A program made the position numbers and the translations under genes. Positions 16,157 through 23,945 of a stretch of 48,113 nt of DNA are shown here, piece by piece. Numbering within the stretch: position 1 is the first letter of the stretch; every line of letters starts with the position of its first letter. The DNA is taken from NCBI GenBank assembly GCA_002343505.1, contig DDQZ01000008.1, forward strand, positions 319-48,431, written 5' to 3'. The notes below the pieces were generated by a model that made no database searches, was not told where the DNA came from, and saw only the letters and a list, made by a program, of their open reading frames with translations. Source of the DNA: Verrucomicrobiaceae bacterium UBA2429 (lineage in GTDB: Bacteria; Verrucomicrobiota; Verrucomicrobiia; Verrucomicrobiales; Verrucomicrobiaceae).

Positions 16157-16620
16157 CCACACTAAAAAACAATCAAAGACTTTTTTTGTGACATTTTGCC
16201 GCAGCGTAATGCATTCATTTCACAGACTAAAATAATAGATCCGCAATCTAGCATGTCTTATCTGCAATAAAAATCCTTTGAGCCGCAAAATCATGCAGTT
16301 AAGCCGCAAAATATTTGCTTTGTTCCACATTTTTATAGCATATTTACAAAATGATTGCATATGATGCGGGTAAAACAGCACATCATGCGGCTAAAGCATG
16401 ACGCATTGCGGATTTAATTTGGCATTTCGCGGATGAATATTATTCCAATGCGGCAAAATTATGGCAAAATGCAGATAATTATGCACATTTTGCTGTTGAA
16501 TTTTTAATTGCTTGAAATCATAATTTGCAAAAGGCGGGTAAAACGCCTGAAAAAGACGATGCAGCATTTTACAAAGACCCTGCATTTTATCAACTAGCTT
16601 CAGCAACACTCCTCGCAGCT
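16157..16620 (+). repeat. Array 1: degenerate A/T-rich tandem array with strict 21-bp phase
   Basis: The stretch is about one-third G+C (for example 19 of 60 bases in 16321-16380) inside G+C-rich DNA. A short word of the form TGCGG/GCCGC plus A/T recurs at exact 21-bp steps: its first C or equivalent falls at 16157, 16199, 16241, 16262, 16283, 16304, 16325, 16367, 16388, 16409, 16430, 16451, 16472, 16493 and 16535, with weak units at 16178, 16220, 16346 and 16514. Clear examples are TGCGGGTAAAAC (16365), TGCGGCTAAAG (16386), TGCGGATTTAA (16407) and TGCGGCAAAATT (16449). After 16556 the word fades but A/T-rich spacing continues to the next gene. The rest of each unit varies freely. The phase runs with no indel. 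All three forward frames hold stops, so it is not one open gene; there is no constant repeat, so it is not a CRISPR array. A/T tracts fall roughly every 10-11 bp, which could bend the DNA. Confidence 0.85.
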
Positions 16621-17631
16621 ATGACATACTGGGAAATCACCAAAGAACGTGCTCAAACGACTCTGTCGATTTGGAAGAGCCACGCGCCGGAGATGAAAGT
16701 GGGCGGTGTGTCTGCCGGGGAGTTGGAGGAGATGATCGGGCAGTTCGAGCCGCTGGTCCAGGCGCAGGTGCTCGCCCAATATGAGCTGAATGCGCAACGG
16801 CACGCGGAGAAGAATTTGAAAACCCGGATCAAGGAGCTGAACCTGCGGGTGCCGCGCCTCATTGAGGTGGAGCTGCCGGAGCATGAGGAGCTGATGGCCG
16901 GGGTCAGGGAGCTGACGCGCATCCCCTCGCAGACGCGGGAAAAAATCCTGACGCGGGGGCGCGCCACGCTGCCGGTGTGGGAGATGGCGAACGCGGCGCT
17001 GGCGGCGCTGCCGGAGCCGCTGCCGCCGGTGACATGCCGGCTGCAGGGGGTGGAGCACACGGCGGAGATGCTGGCGGGGCTGCTGCAGGAGTTCAATGAG
17101 CAGGCGCGGCAGATGGGCCTGGCGCGCACGGAGATGGCCCGGGCGAAGACGGCGCTGCGCGCGCTGGACCGGCGCGCGGGCAAGCTGAACAAAAACTGGT
17201 ACAAGGCGGCGGCGCACACCTTCGAGAATGGCACGCCGGCGCGCGAGGCGCTGGAGCGGGTGCCCGTGCTGCGCGGCGCGCGCATGCCCACGATACTGTG
17301 CATCAACTCGCTGAAGCAGGGCGGGCAGGAGGGCCGGCAGGTGCTGGTGGACTATGTGCCACGGGGCGGGGAGACGGCCACGCGGCTGCTGCTGCACTGG
17401 GGCGTGGAGGGCGTGGACGAGGGGCTGCCGCACTCCATGCCGCTGAACCGCGCGGGAGACGCGCTGGGGCCTTTCCCTGTCGGGACGGTGGTGCGCGCGC
17501 GGGTGGAGGCGGCGAACAGCGCGGGCGCGCGGTTCTGCGGAGTGGAGAGCCTGGAGATCCTTGACCCGAACAGTGACCGGCGCCCGCCCAAAGTGACCCG
17601 GCAGGGGCGCCCGCGCGGCCGTGTTTACTGA
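16621..17631 (+). CDS. Hypothetical protein with C-terminal fibronectin-III-like domain, array-linked
   Basis: A 336-residue protein from ATG 16621. The first 230 residues are helical and charged, opening MTYWEITKERAQTTLSIWKS and including VGGVSAGELEEMIGQFEPLV and RIKELNLRVPRLIEVELPEH. The last 100 residues look like a beta sandwich of the Fn3 type (QVLVDYVPRGGETATRLLLH, then VGTVVRARVEAANSAGARFC). No signal peptide and no catalytic motif. The same frame stays open upstream to TTG 16525, through the end of array 1, which would add 32 residues; I prefer 16621 because base composition switches from A/T-rich to G+C-rich close to that point. I recall similar hypotheticals in Verrucomicrobia but cannot name a family. 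The gene follows array 1 directly and shares its promoter. Confidence 0.78.
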   Translation: MTYWEITKERAQTTLSIWKSHAPEMKVGGVSAGELEEMIGQFEPLVQAQVLAQYELNAQRHAEKNLKTRIKELNLRVPRLIEVELPEHEELMAGVRELTRIPSQTREKILTRGRATLPVWEMANAALAALPEPLPPVTCRLQGVEHTAEMLAGLLQEFNEQARQMGLARTEMARAKTALRALDRRAGKLNKNWYKAAAHTFENGTPAREALERVPVLRGARMPTILCINSLKQGGQEGRQVLVDYVPRGGETATRLLLHWGVEGVDEGLPHSMPLNRAGDALGPFPVGTVVRARVEAANSAGARFCGVESLEILDPNSDRRPPKVTRQGRPRGRVY

Positions 17632-17648
17632 CGGGCGCGCTCCGGGTC

Positions 17649-18998
17649 TTGCAGCGCGGCGGCAATGCGCGAAACTGGCGCGTGCCCGACAACCCTCCCG
17701 ACCTCAAGCCCCCGACGCGATTCGAAGACCTGCGCGGCATTTTGCGCTATGTGCCGCAGTTCCGGCAGCGCGTGTTCGTCATCGCCATAGACGGGGCGCT
17801 GATGCACCAGCCGGGCTTCGGCAGCCTGCTGCAGGACGTGGCGGTGCTCCAGTCGCTGAACATCGAGGTGGTGCTGGTCTTCGGCGCGCGCGCGCAGATC
17901 CAGAGGCTGGCGGCCCGGAGGGGGGTGGCTTTGAGCAATGACGACGGCATGGGCCGCACGGACGCGGCGACGCTGGACATCGCCATCGAGGCCATCACGC
18001 GGCAGGCGAGCGAGCTGATGGCGGACCTGACGGCGCTGGAAATGCCGGTGGTGGTGAGCAACGCGCTGGCGGTGCATCCGGCGGGTGTCATTGACGGGGT
18101 GGACCAGGAGTTCACCGGGCGCATCGAGCGGGTGGACGTGGAAAGCCTGGGCGCGCTGCTCAAGGCGGACATCATCCCCGTGCTGCCGCCGCTGGGCTAC
18201 GACGGACGCGGGACGACGCTGCGGCTGAACTCGGACGCGGTGGCCGTGGAGGTGGCCATCGCGCTCAAAGCGGCGAAGGTGATCTTTGTGTCCGAGGCGG
18301 GGCTGAGCGCGCCGGACGGCGCGCGCATGGCGCAGATCTCGGTGGCGGAGGCGCGGGAGATGCACCGGCGGCGGGACCCGCGGCATGACATCAACCTGCT
18401 CTCGAAACTGCGCCACGCCGCCATCGCCTGCCAGGAGGGCGTGCCGCGCGTCCACATCGTGGACGGCACGCAGGACGAGGCCTTGCTGGCGGAGCTGTTC
18501 AGCAACGAGGGCGTGGGCACGATGATCCACGCGGACGACTACCAGCAGATGCGCAAGGCGCGCTCCTCGGACGTGAGCACGCTGCTCTCGATGATGCGGC
18601 AGTCCATGGAGGATGCGGCGCTGGTGCCGCGCACGCGGGAGCAGATGCTGGCGCGGATCAAGGACTTCTTCGTGCTGGAGGTGGACGGCAACCCGGTCGG
18701 CTGCGCGGCGGTGCACACGCACGAGGAGGAGGGGCGGAGGATCGCCGAGCTGGCCTGCCTCTTCGTGCGGCGCTCGCACAAAAACCGCGGCCACGGGCGG
18801 CGGCTGGTGGCCTACGCGGAGGAGGTGGCGCGGCAGCGCGGGTGCGCGGCGCTGGTGGCGCTGAGCACGCAGGCCTTCCGCTTTTTCGAGGAGAAGATGG
18901 GCTTCCAGGTGACGGGGCCGGAGAGCCTGCCGCGCGCGCGGCGGGAGCAGTACGCGCGCAGCGGGCGGAACTCGAAGGTGCTCGTCAAGCTCCTGTAG
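17649..18998 (+). CDS. argA: Amino-acid N-acetyltransferase (N-acetylglutamate synthase)
   Basis: First enzyme of arginine synthesis: acetyl-CoA plus glutamate to N-acetylglutamate. The 449-residue protein has the two-domain ArgA layout. An amino-acid-kinase-like N-terminal domain covers residues about 25-290 (VFVIAIDGALMHQPGFGSLL, LNIEVVLVFGARAQIQRLAA, LNSDAVAVEVAIALKAAKVI) and serves as the regulatory arginine-binding part in the family. A GNAT domain covers about 300-449 (IAELACLFVRRSHKNRGHGR with the acetyl-CoA loop R-x-x-G-x-G/R, then FRFFEEKMGFQV). The annotated start is TTG 17649, with GTG 17682 as a good alternative; neither has a clear ribosome site. It lies 17 bp after the array-linked hypothetical, so the two may share a transcript. 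No other arg gene is in the window. Confidence 0.9.
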   Translation: MQRGGNARNWRVPDNPPDLKPPTRFEDLRGILRYVPQFRQRVFVIAIDGALMHQPGFGSLLQDVAVLQSLNIEVVLVFGARAQIQRLAARRGVALSNDDGMGRTDAATLDIAIEAITRQASELMADLTALEMPVVVSNALAVHPAGVIDGVDQEFTGRIERVDVESLGALLKADIIPVLPPLGYDGRGTTLRLNSDAVAVEVAIALKAAKVIFVSEAGLSAPDGARMAQISVAEAREMHRRRDPRHDINLLSKLRHAAIACQEGVPRVHIVDGTQDEALLAELFSNEGVGTMIHADDYQQMRKARSSDVSTLLSMMRQSMEDAALVPRTREQMLARIKDFFVLEVDGNPVGCAAVHTHEEEGRRIAELACLFVRRSHKNRGHGRRLVAYAEEVARQRGCAALVALSTQAFRFFEEKMGFQVTGPESLPRARREQYARSGRNSKVLVKLL

Positions 18999-19094
18999 CC
19001 TGCGGCCCGCGCGCGCGGCGCAAGCAAGATAAGGGCACCCTAAAGCAAGGCACGGCGAGCGCGCGCGAATGACGCGCGCTTCTGTGGCGGCGTC

Positions 19095-19250
19095 ATGGAA
19101 GTCTTTGCCGTCACCATCTTCATGAGCCTCGCCTTCGCGGTGCTCTTCGCCGTCCTTTTCCTCGCCGAGCGCAGCCAGCGCCAGCGCCGCTCCGTGGAGC
19201 AGATGTCCCTGCTGCCGCTGGAGGCCGACCAGGACCATGCCGGACGCTGA
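19095..19250 (+). CDS. Small single-span membrane protein upstream of ccoNO (CcoS-like candidate)
   Basis: A 51-residue protein: one N-terminal transmembrane helix (VTIFMSLAFAVLFAVLFLAE) and a basic, then acidic cytoplasmic tail (RSQRQRRSVEQMSLLPLEAD). Its start, ATG 19095, lies in good phase before the oxidase operon and its stop is 25 bp upstream of ccoNO. Short single-helix proteins at this position in cbb3 clusters include CcoS maturation factors and CcoQ-type subunits; the sequence resembles the CcoQ-like gene at 21673-21828 in ending (Q-M-S-x-L-P-L-E), which suggests both are related. Assignment to CcoS is tentative. Confidence 0.6.
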   Translation: MEVFAVTIFMSLAFAVLFAVLFLAERSQRQRRSVEQMSLLPLEADQDHAGR

Positions 19251-19275
19251 GCCCCCCTTTTTTTCTCCCGCTCAC

Positions 19276-21660
19276 ATGACCACAGCCTCCACCGCCAAGA
19301 CCCTCATCGAGTTCGACGACCGCACCGTCCGCCGCTTCATGATCGCCTCCATCATCTGGGGCGTCGTGGGCATGCTGGCGGGCGTCTTCATCGCCCTCCA
19401 GCTCAACTTTCATGAGCTGAACCTCGCCTCCTGGCTCAGCTTCGGCCGCCTGCGCCCGCTGCACACGAACGCGGTCATCTTCGCCTTCGTCGGCAACATG
19501 ATGTTCGCCGGCATCTACTACTCCACCCAGCGCCTGTGCAAGGCGCGCATGGCCTCCGACCTGCTCTCGAACATCCACTTCTGGGGCTGGCAGCTCATCA
19601 TTGTCTCCGCCGCCGTCACCCTGCCGCTGGGCTTGACGCGCGGGCAGGAATACGCCGAGCTGATCTGGCCGGTCAACATCGCCGTGGCGCTCATCTGGGT
19701 CGTCTTCGCGGTGAACTTCTTCTGGACGCTGGCAAAGCGCAACGAGCCCTCCCTCTATGTGGCGCTGTGGTTTTACATCGCCACCATCATCACGGTGGCG
19801 ATGCTCTACATCGTCAACCACATCTCCATCCCCACGAGCTGGACGCACAGCTACACCATCTTCGCCGGTGTGCAGAACGGCCTCGTGCAGTGGTGGTACG
19901 GGCACAACGCCGTCGCCTTCTTCCTGACGACCCCCATCCTCGGCATCATGTATTACTTCCTGCCGAAGGCGGTGGAGCGGCCGGTGTACTCCTACCGGCT
20001 TTCGATCGTCCACTTCTGGTCCCTCGTCTTCATCTACATCTGGGCCGGCCCGCACCACCTGCTGAACACAGCGCTGCCCAAGTGGCTGCAAATGCTCGGC
20101 ATGTTCTTCAGCCTCATGCTCTGGGCGCCGAGCTGGGGCGGCATGTTGAACGGCCTGCTCACCCTGCGCGGCGCGTGGGACAAGCTGCGCACCGACCCTG
20201 TGGTGAAGTTTTACATCGCCGCCGTCACGTTCTACGGCATGTCCACCTTCGAGGGGCCGCTGCTCTCCATCCGCGCCGTCAACGCCCTCTCCCACTACTC
20301 CGACTGGACCATCGGCCATGTGCATAGCGGCGCCCTCGGCTGGAACGGACTCATGGCCGCGGGCATGTTTTACTGGCTGACGCCGAAGCTCTACGGCGGC
20401 AAGCTCCACTCCGTGGCTTGGGCGAACTTCCACTTCTGGATCGCCACCATCGGCATCCTCATCTACGTCGCCGCCATGTGGGTCTCCGGCATCATGCAGG
20501 GCCTCATGCTCAACGCCACCAACGCCGAGGGCACCGCGCTGGTTTACCCGAACTTCATCGAGACCCTCACCTCCATCCGCGCCATGATGGGCTTCCGCAT
20601 CATCGGCGGCGCGCTTTACCTGGCGGGCTTCATCCTCATGGGCGTGAACCTCTGGCTCACCATCCGCAAAGGCAAGCCCGTCAACGAAACCCGCGAAGTC
20701 GCCGTCATCCAGCCCAAGGCCAAGGACACCATGGGCATGAGGGACACCTTCATCAACGACCCCGTCGCCTATATGTTCGCCGGCATGGTCCTCGTGCTCG
20801 CCTGGCTTTTCCTGCCGCCCGGCGCCGACATCGCCGCGCTCCTTTGTGCCGGCGTCTTCTCCGTCCTGGCGGTGAAAAAATTCCGTGAGGGCCACTCCCG
20901 CTGGTCCTCCTGGTATGAGGGCCTGCTGAACAACTGGCTGCCCTTCACCGTGCTCACCTTCGTCGCCGTTGCTCTCGGCGGCCTCATCCAGATCATCCCC
21001 ACCGTCACTGTCAACCGCGCCAAAAACGTCGAGGACCGCATCCAGCAAATCTACACGCCGCTCGAACTCGCCGGGCGCGACATCTACGTCAGCGAAGGCT
21101 GCTACAACTGCCACAGCCAGATGATCCGCACCATGCTGCCGGATGTGCTCCGCTACGGCGACTACTCCCGCCTCGGCGAGAGCATCTACGACCACCCCTT
21201 CCAGTGGGGATCGAAGCGCACCGGCCCGGACCTCGCCCGCATCGGCGACAAGTATCCCCACAGTTGGCACTACGACCACATGATGGAGCCGCGCTCCACC
21301 TCCGTCGGCTCGAACATGCCCGCCTACCCGCACCTCTTTGAGCGGAAGTTCGATCAAAAAAGCCTGCCCAAAAAGATCGCCGTCATGACCCGGCTCGGCG
21401 TGCCCTACCCGCCGATGAGCGCCGACGAGATCAAAATGAAAGCCCTCGAGCAGGCCGTCAAAATCGCGGAGGAACTCAAAGCCCAGGGCAAAGTGGCCGC
21501 GCCCGACACCCAGATCGTCGCCCTCATCGCCTACATGCAGAAGCTCGGCAAATACGACACCCCCGAGGTCGAGAAAAAGCTGGCGCCACAAGGCGTGCCC
21601 TTCCCGCTCAAGCCCGCGCTGCCCGACAGCCACCGCAAATCCGTCACCCAAAACCCCTGA
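19276..21660 (+). CDS. ccoNO: cbb3-type cytochrome c oxidase, fused subunits I and II (CcoN-CcoO)
   Basis: A 794-residue fusion that joins the catalytic subunit CcoN (residues about 1-490) to the monohaem cytochrome CcoO (about 510-794). CcoN shows many transmembrane helices and the metal-ligand histidines of the haem-copper class: LRPLHTNAVIF, WWYGHNAVAFFLTTPILGIM, YIWAGPHHLLNTALPKW and DWTIGHVHSGALGWNG. CcoO has one anchor (FTVLTFVAVALGGLIQIIP) and the haem motif C609-Y-N-C-H613 in VSEGCYNCHSQMIRTM. The enzyme reduces oxygen to water with high affinity. In many bacteria N and O are separate genes; the fusion is a known variant. ATG 19276 was chosen over 19237 because it starts just before the first conserved segment. 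Neighbours are CcoQ- and CcoP-type genes. Confidence 0.95.
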   Translation: MTTASTAKTLIEFDDRTVRRFMIASIIWGVVGMLAGVFIALQLNFHELNLASWLSFGRLRPLHTNAVIFAFVGNMMFAGIYYSTQRLCKARMASDLLSNIHFWGWQLIIVSAAVTLPLGLTRGQEYAELIWPVNIAVALIWVVFAVNFFWTLAKRNEPSLYVALWFYIATIITVAMLYIVNHISIPTSWTHSYTIFAGVQNGLVQWWYGHNAVAFFLTTPILGIMYYFLPKAVERPVYSYRLSIVHFWSLVFIYIWAGPHHLLNTALPKWLQMLGMFFSLMLWAPSWGGMLNGLLTLRGAWDKLRTDPVVKFYIAAVTFYGMSTFEGPLLSIRAVNALSHYSDWTIGHVHSGALGWNGLMAAGMFYWLTPKLYGGKLHSVAWANFHFWIATIGILIYVAAMWVSGIMQGLMLNATNAEGTALVYPNFIETLTSIRAMMGFRIIGGALYLAGFILMGVNLWLTIRKGKPVNETREVAVIQPKAKDTMGMRDTFINDPVAYMFAGMVLVLAWLFLPPGADIAALLCAGVFSVLAVKKFREGHSRWSSWYEGLLNNWLPFTVLTFVAVALGGLIQIIPTVTVNRAKNVEDRIQQIYTPLELAGRDIYVSEGCYNCHSQMIRTMLPDVLRYGDYSRLGESIYDHPFQWGSKRTGPDLARIGDKYPHSWHYDHMMEPRSTSVGSNMPAYPHLFERKFDQKSLPKKIAVMTRLGVPYPPMSADEIKMKALEQAVKIAEELKAQGKVAAPDTQIVALIAYMQKLGKYDTPEVEKKLAPQGVPFPLKPALPDSHRKSVTQNP

Positions 21661-21672
21661 TCCGCCTCCGCC

Positions 21673-21828
21673 ATGTACAAACGCGTGCTTTATGAAAACT
21701 GGGCCGACTGGGTGCCCTACCTCGCCTTCGGCATCACCGCCCTCGTCTTCATCTCCTTCGTCGTGCGCGCCGTCACCCTGCGCAAGGAGCGCGCCGACCA
21801 AATGTCACGCCTGCCCCTCGAAGACTGA
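21673..21828 (+). CDS. ccoQ: CcoQ-like small subunit of cbb3 oxidase
   Basis: A 51-residue single-span protein: MYKRVLYENWADWVPYLAFG then ITALVFISFVVRAVTLRKER and the tail ADQMSRLPLED. Position between ccoNO and ccoP, size and topology fit CcoQ, a non-catalytic subunit that stabilises the oxidase. It starts 12 bp after the ccoNO stop and ends 17 bp before ccoP. The sequence is too short for a firm match by eye, so the assignment rests mainly on context. Confidence 0.75.
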   Translation: MYKRVLYENWADWVPYLAFGITALVFISFVVRAVTLRKERADQMSRLPLED

Positions 21829-21845
21829 CCCCATTTTCCCTCCCC

Positions 21846-22445
21846 ATGTCCCCACCCAACGACACCTCCGACGGACCCATCCTCCGCGACCACGTCTATG
21901 ACGGCATCCAGGAATACGACCAGAAGCTGCCCAACTGGTGGCTCTTCACCTGGTACATCACCATGGTCTGGTTCGTCATCGCCTGGGTCGCCTACTACCA
22001 GCTCGGCCGCGGCGACTCGGATGTGGAACAGATAGACAAAGCCATCGCCGCCGTCGAAAAACACCGCGACGAGGAACTCGCCGCGCTGGACGACGACAAG
22101 CTCTGGGAAATGTCCAAGGACGCCAAAGTCGTCGAAGCCGGCAAAGCCATCTACTCCACCACCTGCGTGGCCTGCCACGCGCCCGACCTCAGCGCCCACA
22201 TCGCCGGAGTCAAGCTGCCCGGCCTGCCTCTCAATGACAGCGAGTGGAAGCACGGCGGCGCCCCCACGCAAATCCTGAACATCATCCGCAAAGGCGCGCC
22301 CGACCTCACCAAAGGCATGCCCCCCTGGGAGCCGCAGCTCGGCATCCAGCGCGTCGTCGAGGTCACCGCCTTCCTCCTCAGCCATCACGAGAAAGGCAAG
22401 CCCGTCACCCTCGCCGCCGACTCGCCATTGAAGACGGGAGGATAG
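21846..22445 (+). CDS. ccoP: CcoP-like cytochrome c subunit of cbb3 oxidase, single haem
   Basis: A 199-residue membrane-anchored cytochrome that passes electrons to the oxidase. The N-terminus has the CcoP opening DHVYDGIQEYDQKLPNWWLF with one transmembrane helix (YITMVWFVIAWVAYYQLGRG). The periplasmic domain has one haem motif, C107-V-A-C-H111, and the later methionine-bearing KGMPPWEP. Classical CcoP carries two CxxCH motifs and is nearer 300 residues; here only one is present and the protein is about one-third shorter, so this is a monohaem variant. It closes the oxidase operon. No ccoGHIS maturation set is seen after it in the window. Confidence 0.9.
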   Translation: MSPPNDTSDGPILRDHVYDGIQEYDQKLPNWWLFTWYITMVWFVIAWVAYYQLGRGDSDVEQIDKAIAAVEKHRDEELAALDDDKLWEMSKDAKVVEAGKAIYSTTCVACHAPDLSAHIAGVKLPGLPLNDSEWKHGGAPTQILNIIRKGAPDLTKGMPPWEPQLGIQRVVEVTAFLLSHHEKGKPVTLAADSPLKTGG

Positions 22446-22510
22446 TCTCCTGATCGCCCGGCGCTCAGCACGCTTGCCTTCGGCCCGCCCCTGGTGGTAA
22501 AATCCGCTCC

Positions 22511-23824
22511 ATGAGAGCACTCCACCTCCCGCGCGCCGCCGCCCGCATGAAGCCCGTCATGGCAGGGATGTTTTTTTTGGCGGCGGCCCTCCCAGCCCAG
22601 GATGGGCCGCGCAAGTGGACTGACGCGCAGGGGCGCACGGTGGAGGCGGAGTTCGCCGGGCTGGACGGGGAGACCGTGCTTTTGAAAATGAGCGGCGGGC
22701 AGACCGTGCCGTATCCGCTGGCGAAGCTCAGCGCGGAGGATCAGGCGTTCGTCTCGAAGCGCAAGGAGGCGTCCGCCCCGGCCGGGCCGTCCGCGGCGGG
22801 GCCGAGGCAGCCTTTGGAAAAGCGGGAGTGGCCCGGCAACGTGGCCGTGTCCACGCGCGCCATTGAGATCAAGGTGGTCGAGGAGAAAGCCGCCGAGCGC
22901 CGTTATGTGTACCAGTCGGAGGCTTTCGAGTTCACCTCCCAGGCGAAGCTGGCCGGCAGTGTCATGACCGAGGTGGCGCGCACCTTCGAAGCCACGCGCG
23001 CGGTCATCAACGCGCTGCCCTGGGGCGTTGTCTGCCAGCCGCCGGACGGCATGCCCCGCTTTCTCGCCGCGCTTTACGAGACGCGGCAGGATTATGTGGA
23101 CGCGGGCGGACCGGAGCTTTCCGGCGGCGTTTACCAGACAGCCGAGAAGACTTTCCGCATCCCTTTTCAGAGCCTCGGCCTGGAGAAGCGCGGACAGACG
23201 TATTTTAAAAACGACTTCTCCAACGACACCCTCGTGCATGAGATCACCCACCAGATGATGCACGACTACCTCGGTTTCCTGCCCACCTGGCTCATCGAGG
23301 GCATGGCCGAGTATGTGGAGCTGCTGCCCTACCGCGCGGGAGTCTTCCGGGCCGACGCTCACAAGACAGCGATGAAGTCCACGGTGGATGAGTGGATCAA
23401 GAGCGGGCGTCCGCCGATGATACCCAGCCTGGAGGCGCACATGAGCATGAACCGCGAGGGCTGGGGCGCGGAAACGGCGGAGGCGGAGAAAATGCGCGAG
23501 ATGTACCGCCGCTCGATCCTTCTTGTCTATTATTTCAGCCATCTCGACGGTGACAGGACAGGCGCGCGTTTTCTGCGCTTCATGGAGGCTGTGTACGGCG
23601 AGGTGGAGGCGATGCGCGCGTTTTTCGCCGACCCCAGGGTGAAGCGCATGGAGGGCGGCCGCTTCACCTACCCGTCCTCGCTCAAACCTCCGGGCATGTA
23701 CAAGGACGAGACCATCTTCAGGCATCTCGGAATCCTGGTGGATGAGCGCCCGTATGAAAAAATCGCCGCTGACATCGTCGAGGGTTACAAGACCATCGGC
23801 GTGAAAGTGGATGTGCGGCCTTGA
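22511..23824 (+). CDS. Secreted SHD1-domain protein with metallopeptidase-like HExxH motif
   Basis: A 437-residue exported protein (alternative start ATG 22547 gives MKPVMAGMFFLAAALPAQDG, a cleaner signal peptide). After the signal comes an SHD1-type domain, RKWTDAQGRTVEAEFAGLDG and VLLKMSGGQTVPYPLAKLSA with EDQAFV, widespread in secreted PVC proteins. The C-terminal part contains TLVHEITHQMMHDYLG, an HExxH zinc-peptidase-type signature, followed by WLIEGMAEYVE, the usual downstream glutamate of gluzincin-like folds. This layout suggests a periplasmic or extracellular metallopeptidase of the DUF1570-like group; substrate unknown. It follows the oxidase operon by 65 bp but has no obvious respiratory role. 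Confidence 0.78.
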   Translation: MRALHLPRAAARMKPVMAGMFFLAAALPAQDGPRKWTDAQGRTVEAEFAGLDGETVLLKMSGGQTVPYPLAKLSAEDQAFVSKRKEASAPAGPSAAGPRQPLEKREWPGNVAVSTRAIEIKVVEEKAAERRYVYQSEAFEFTSQAKLAGSVMTEVARTFEATRAVINALPWGVVCQPPDGMPRFLAALYETRQDYVDAGGPELSGGVYQTAEKTFRIPFQSLGLEKRGQTYFKNDFSNDTLVHEITHQMMHDYLGFLPTWLIEGMAEYVELLPYRAGVFRADAHKTAMKSTVDEWIKSGRPPMIPSLEAHMSMNREGWGAETAEAEKMREMYRRSILLVYYFSHLDGDRTGARFLRFMEAVYGEVEAMRAFFADPRVKRMEGGRFTYPSSLKPPGMYKDETIFRHLGILVDERPYEKIAADIVEGYKTIGVKVDVRP

Positions 23825-23945
23825 GCGCGTCTGCCGCAGGGCAAAATGCGGGCGGAAGGCCGCAAAATCAGGCTTTCCAGGGAAAAAATCCAGGTGCGTG
23901 TTGCCACCCGTCGGCGTATCGCCATGATGACCGTCATCCCATCCC

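Noticed and set aside
16391..16609. 72-codon minus-strand frame in array 1
   Set aside because: Lies wholly in the periodic repeat, no start signal, no similarity that I recognise.
16157..16620. Array 1 as a CRISPR array
   Set aside because: No constant repeat of 23-47 bp, unit only 21 bp with a 5-6 nt anchor, and no cas genes in the window.
19120..21801. 893-codon minus-strand frame opposite ccoNO
   Set aside because: Antisense to a firmly identified oxidase subunit; composition is that of a shadow frame (His/Asp/Gly-rich) with no motif.
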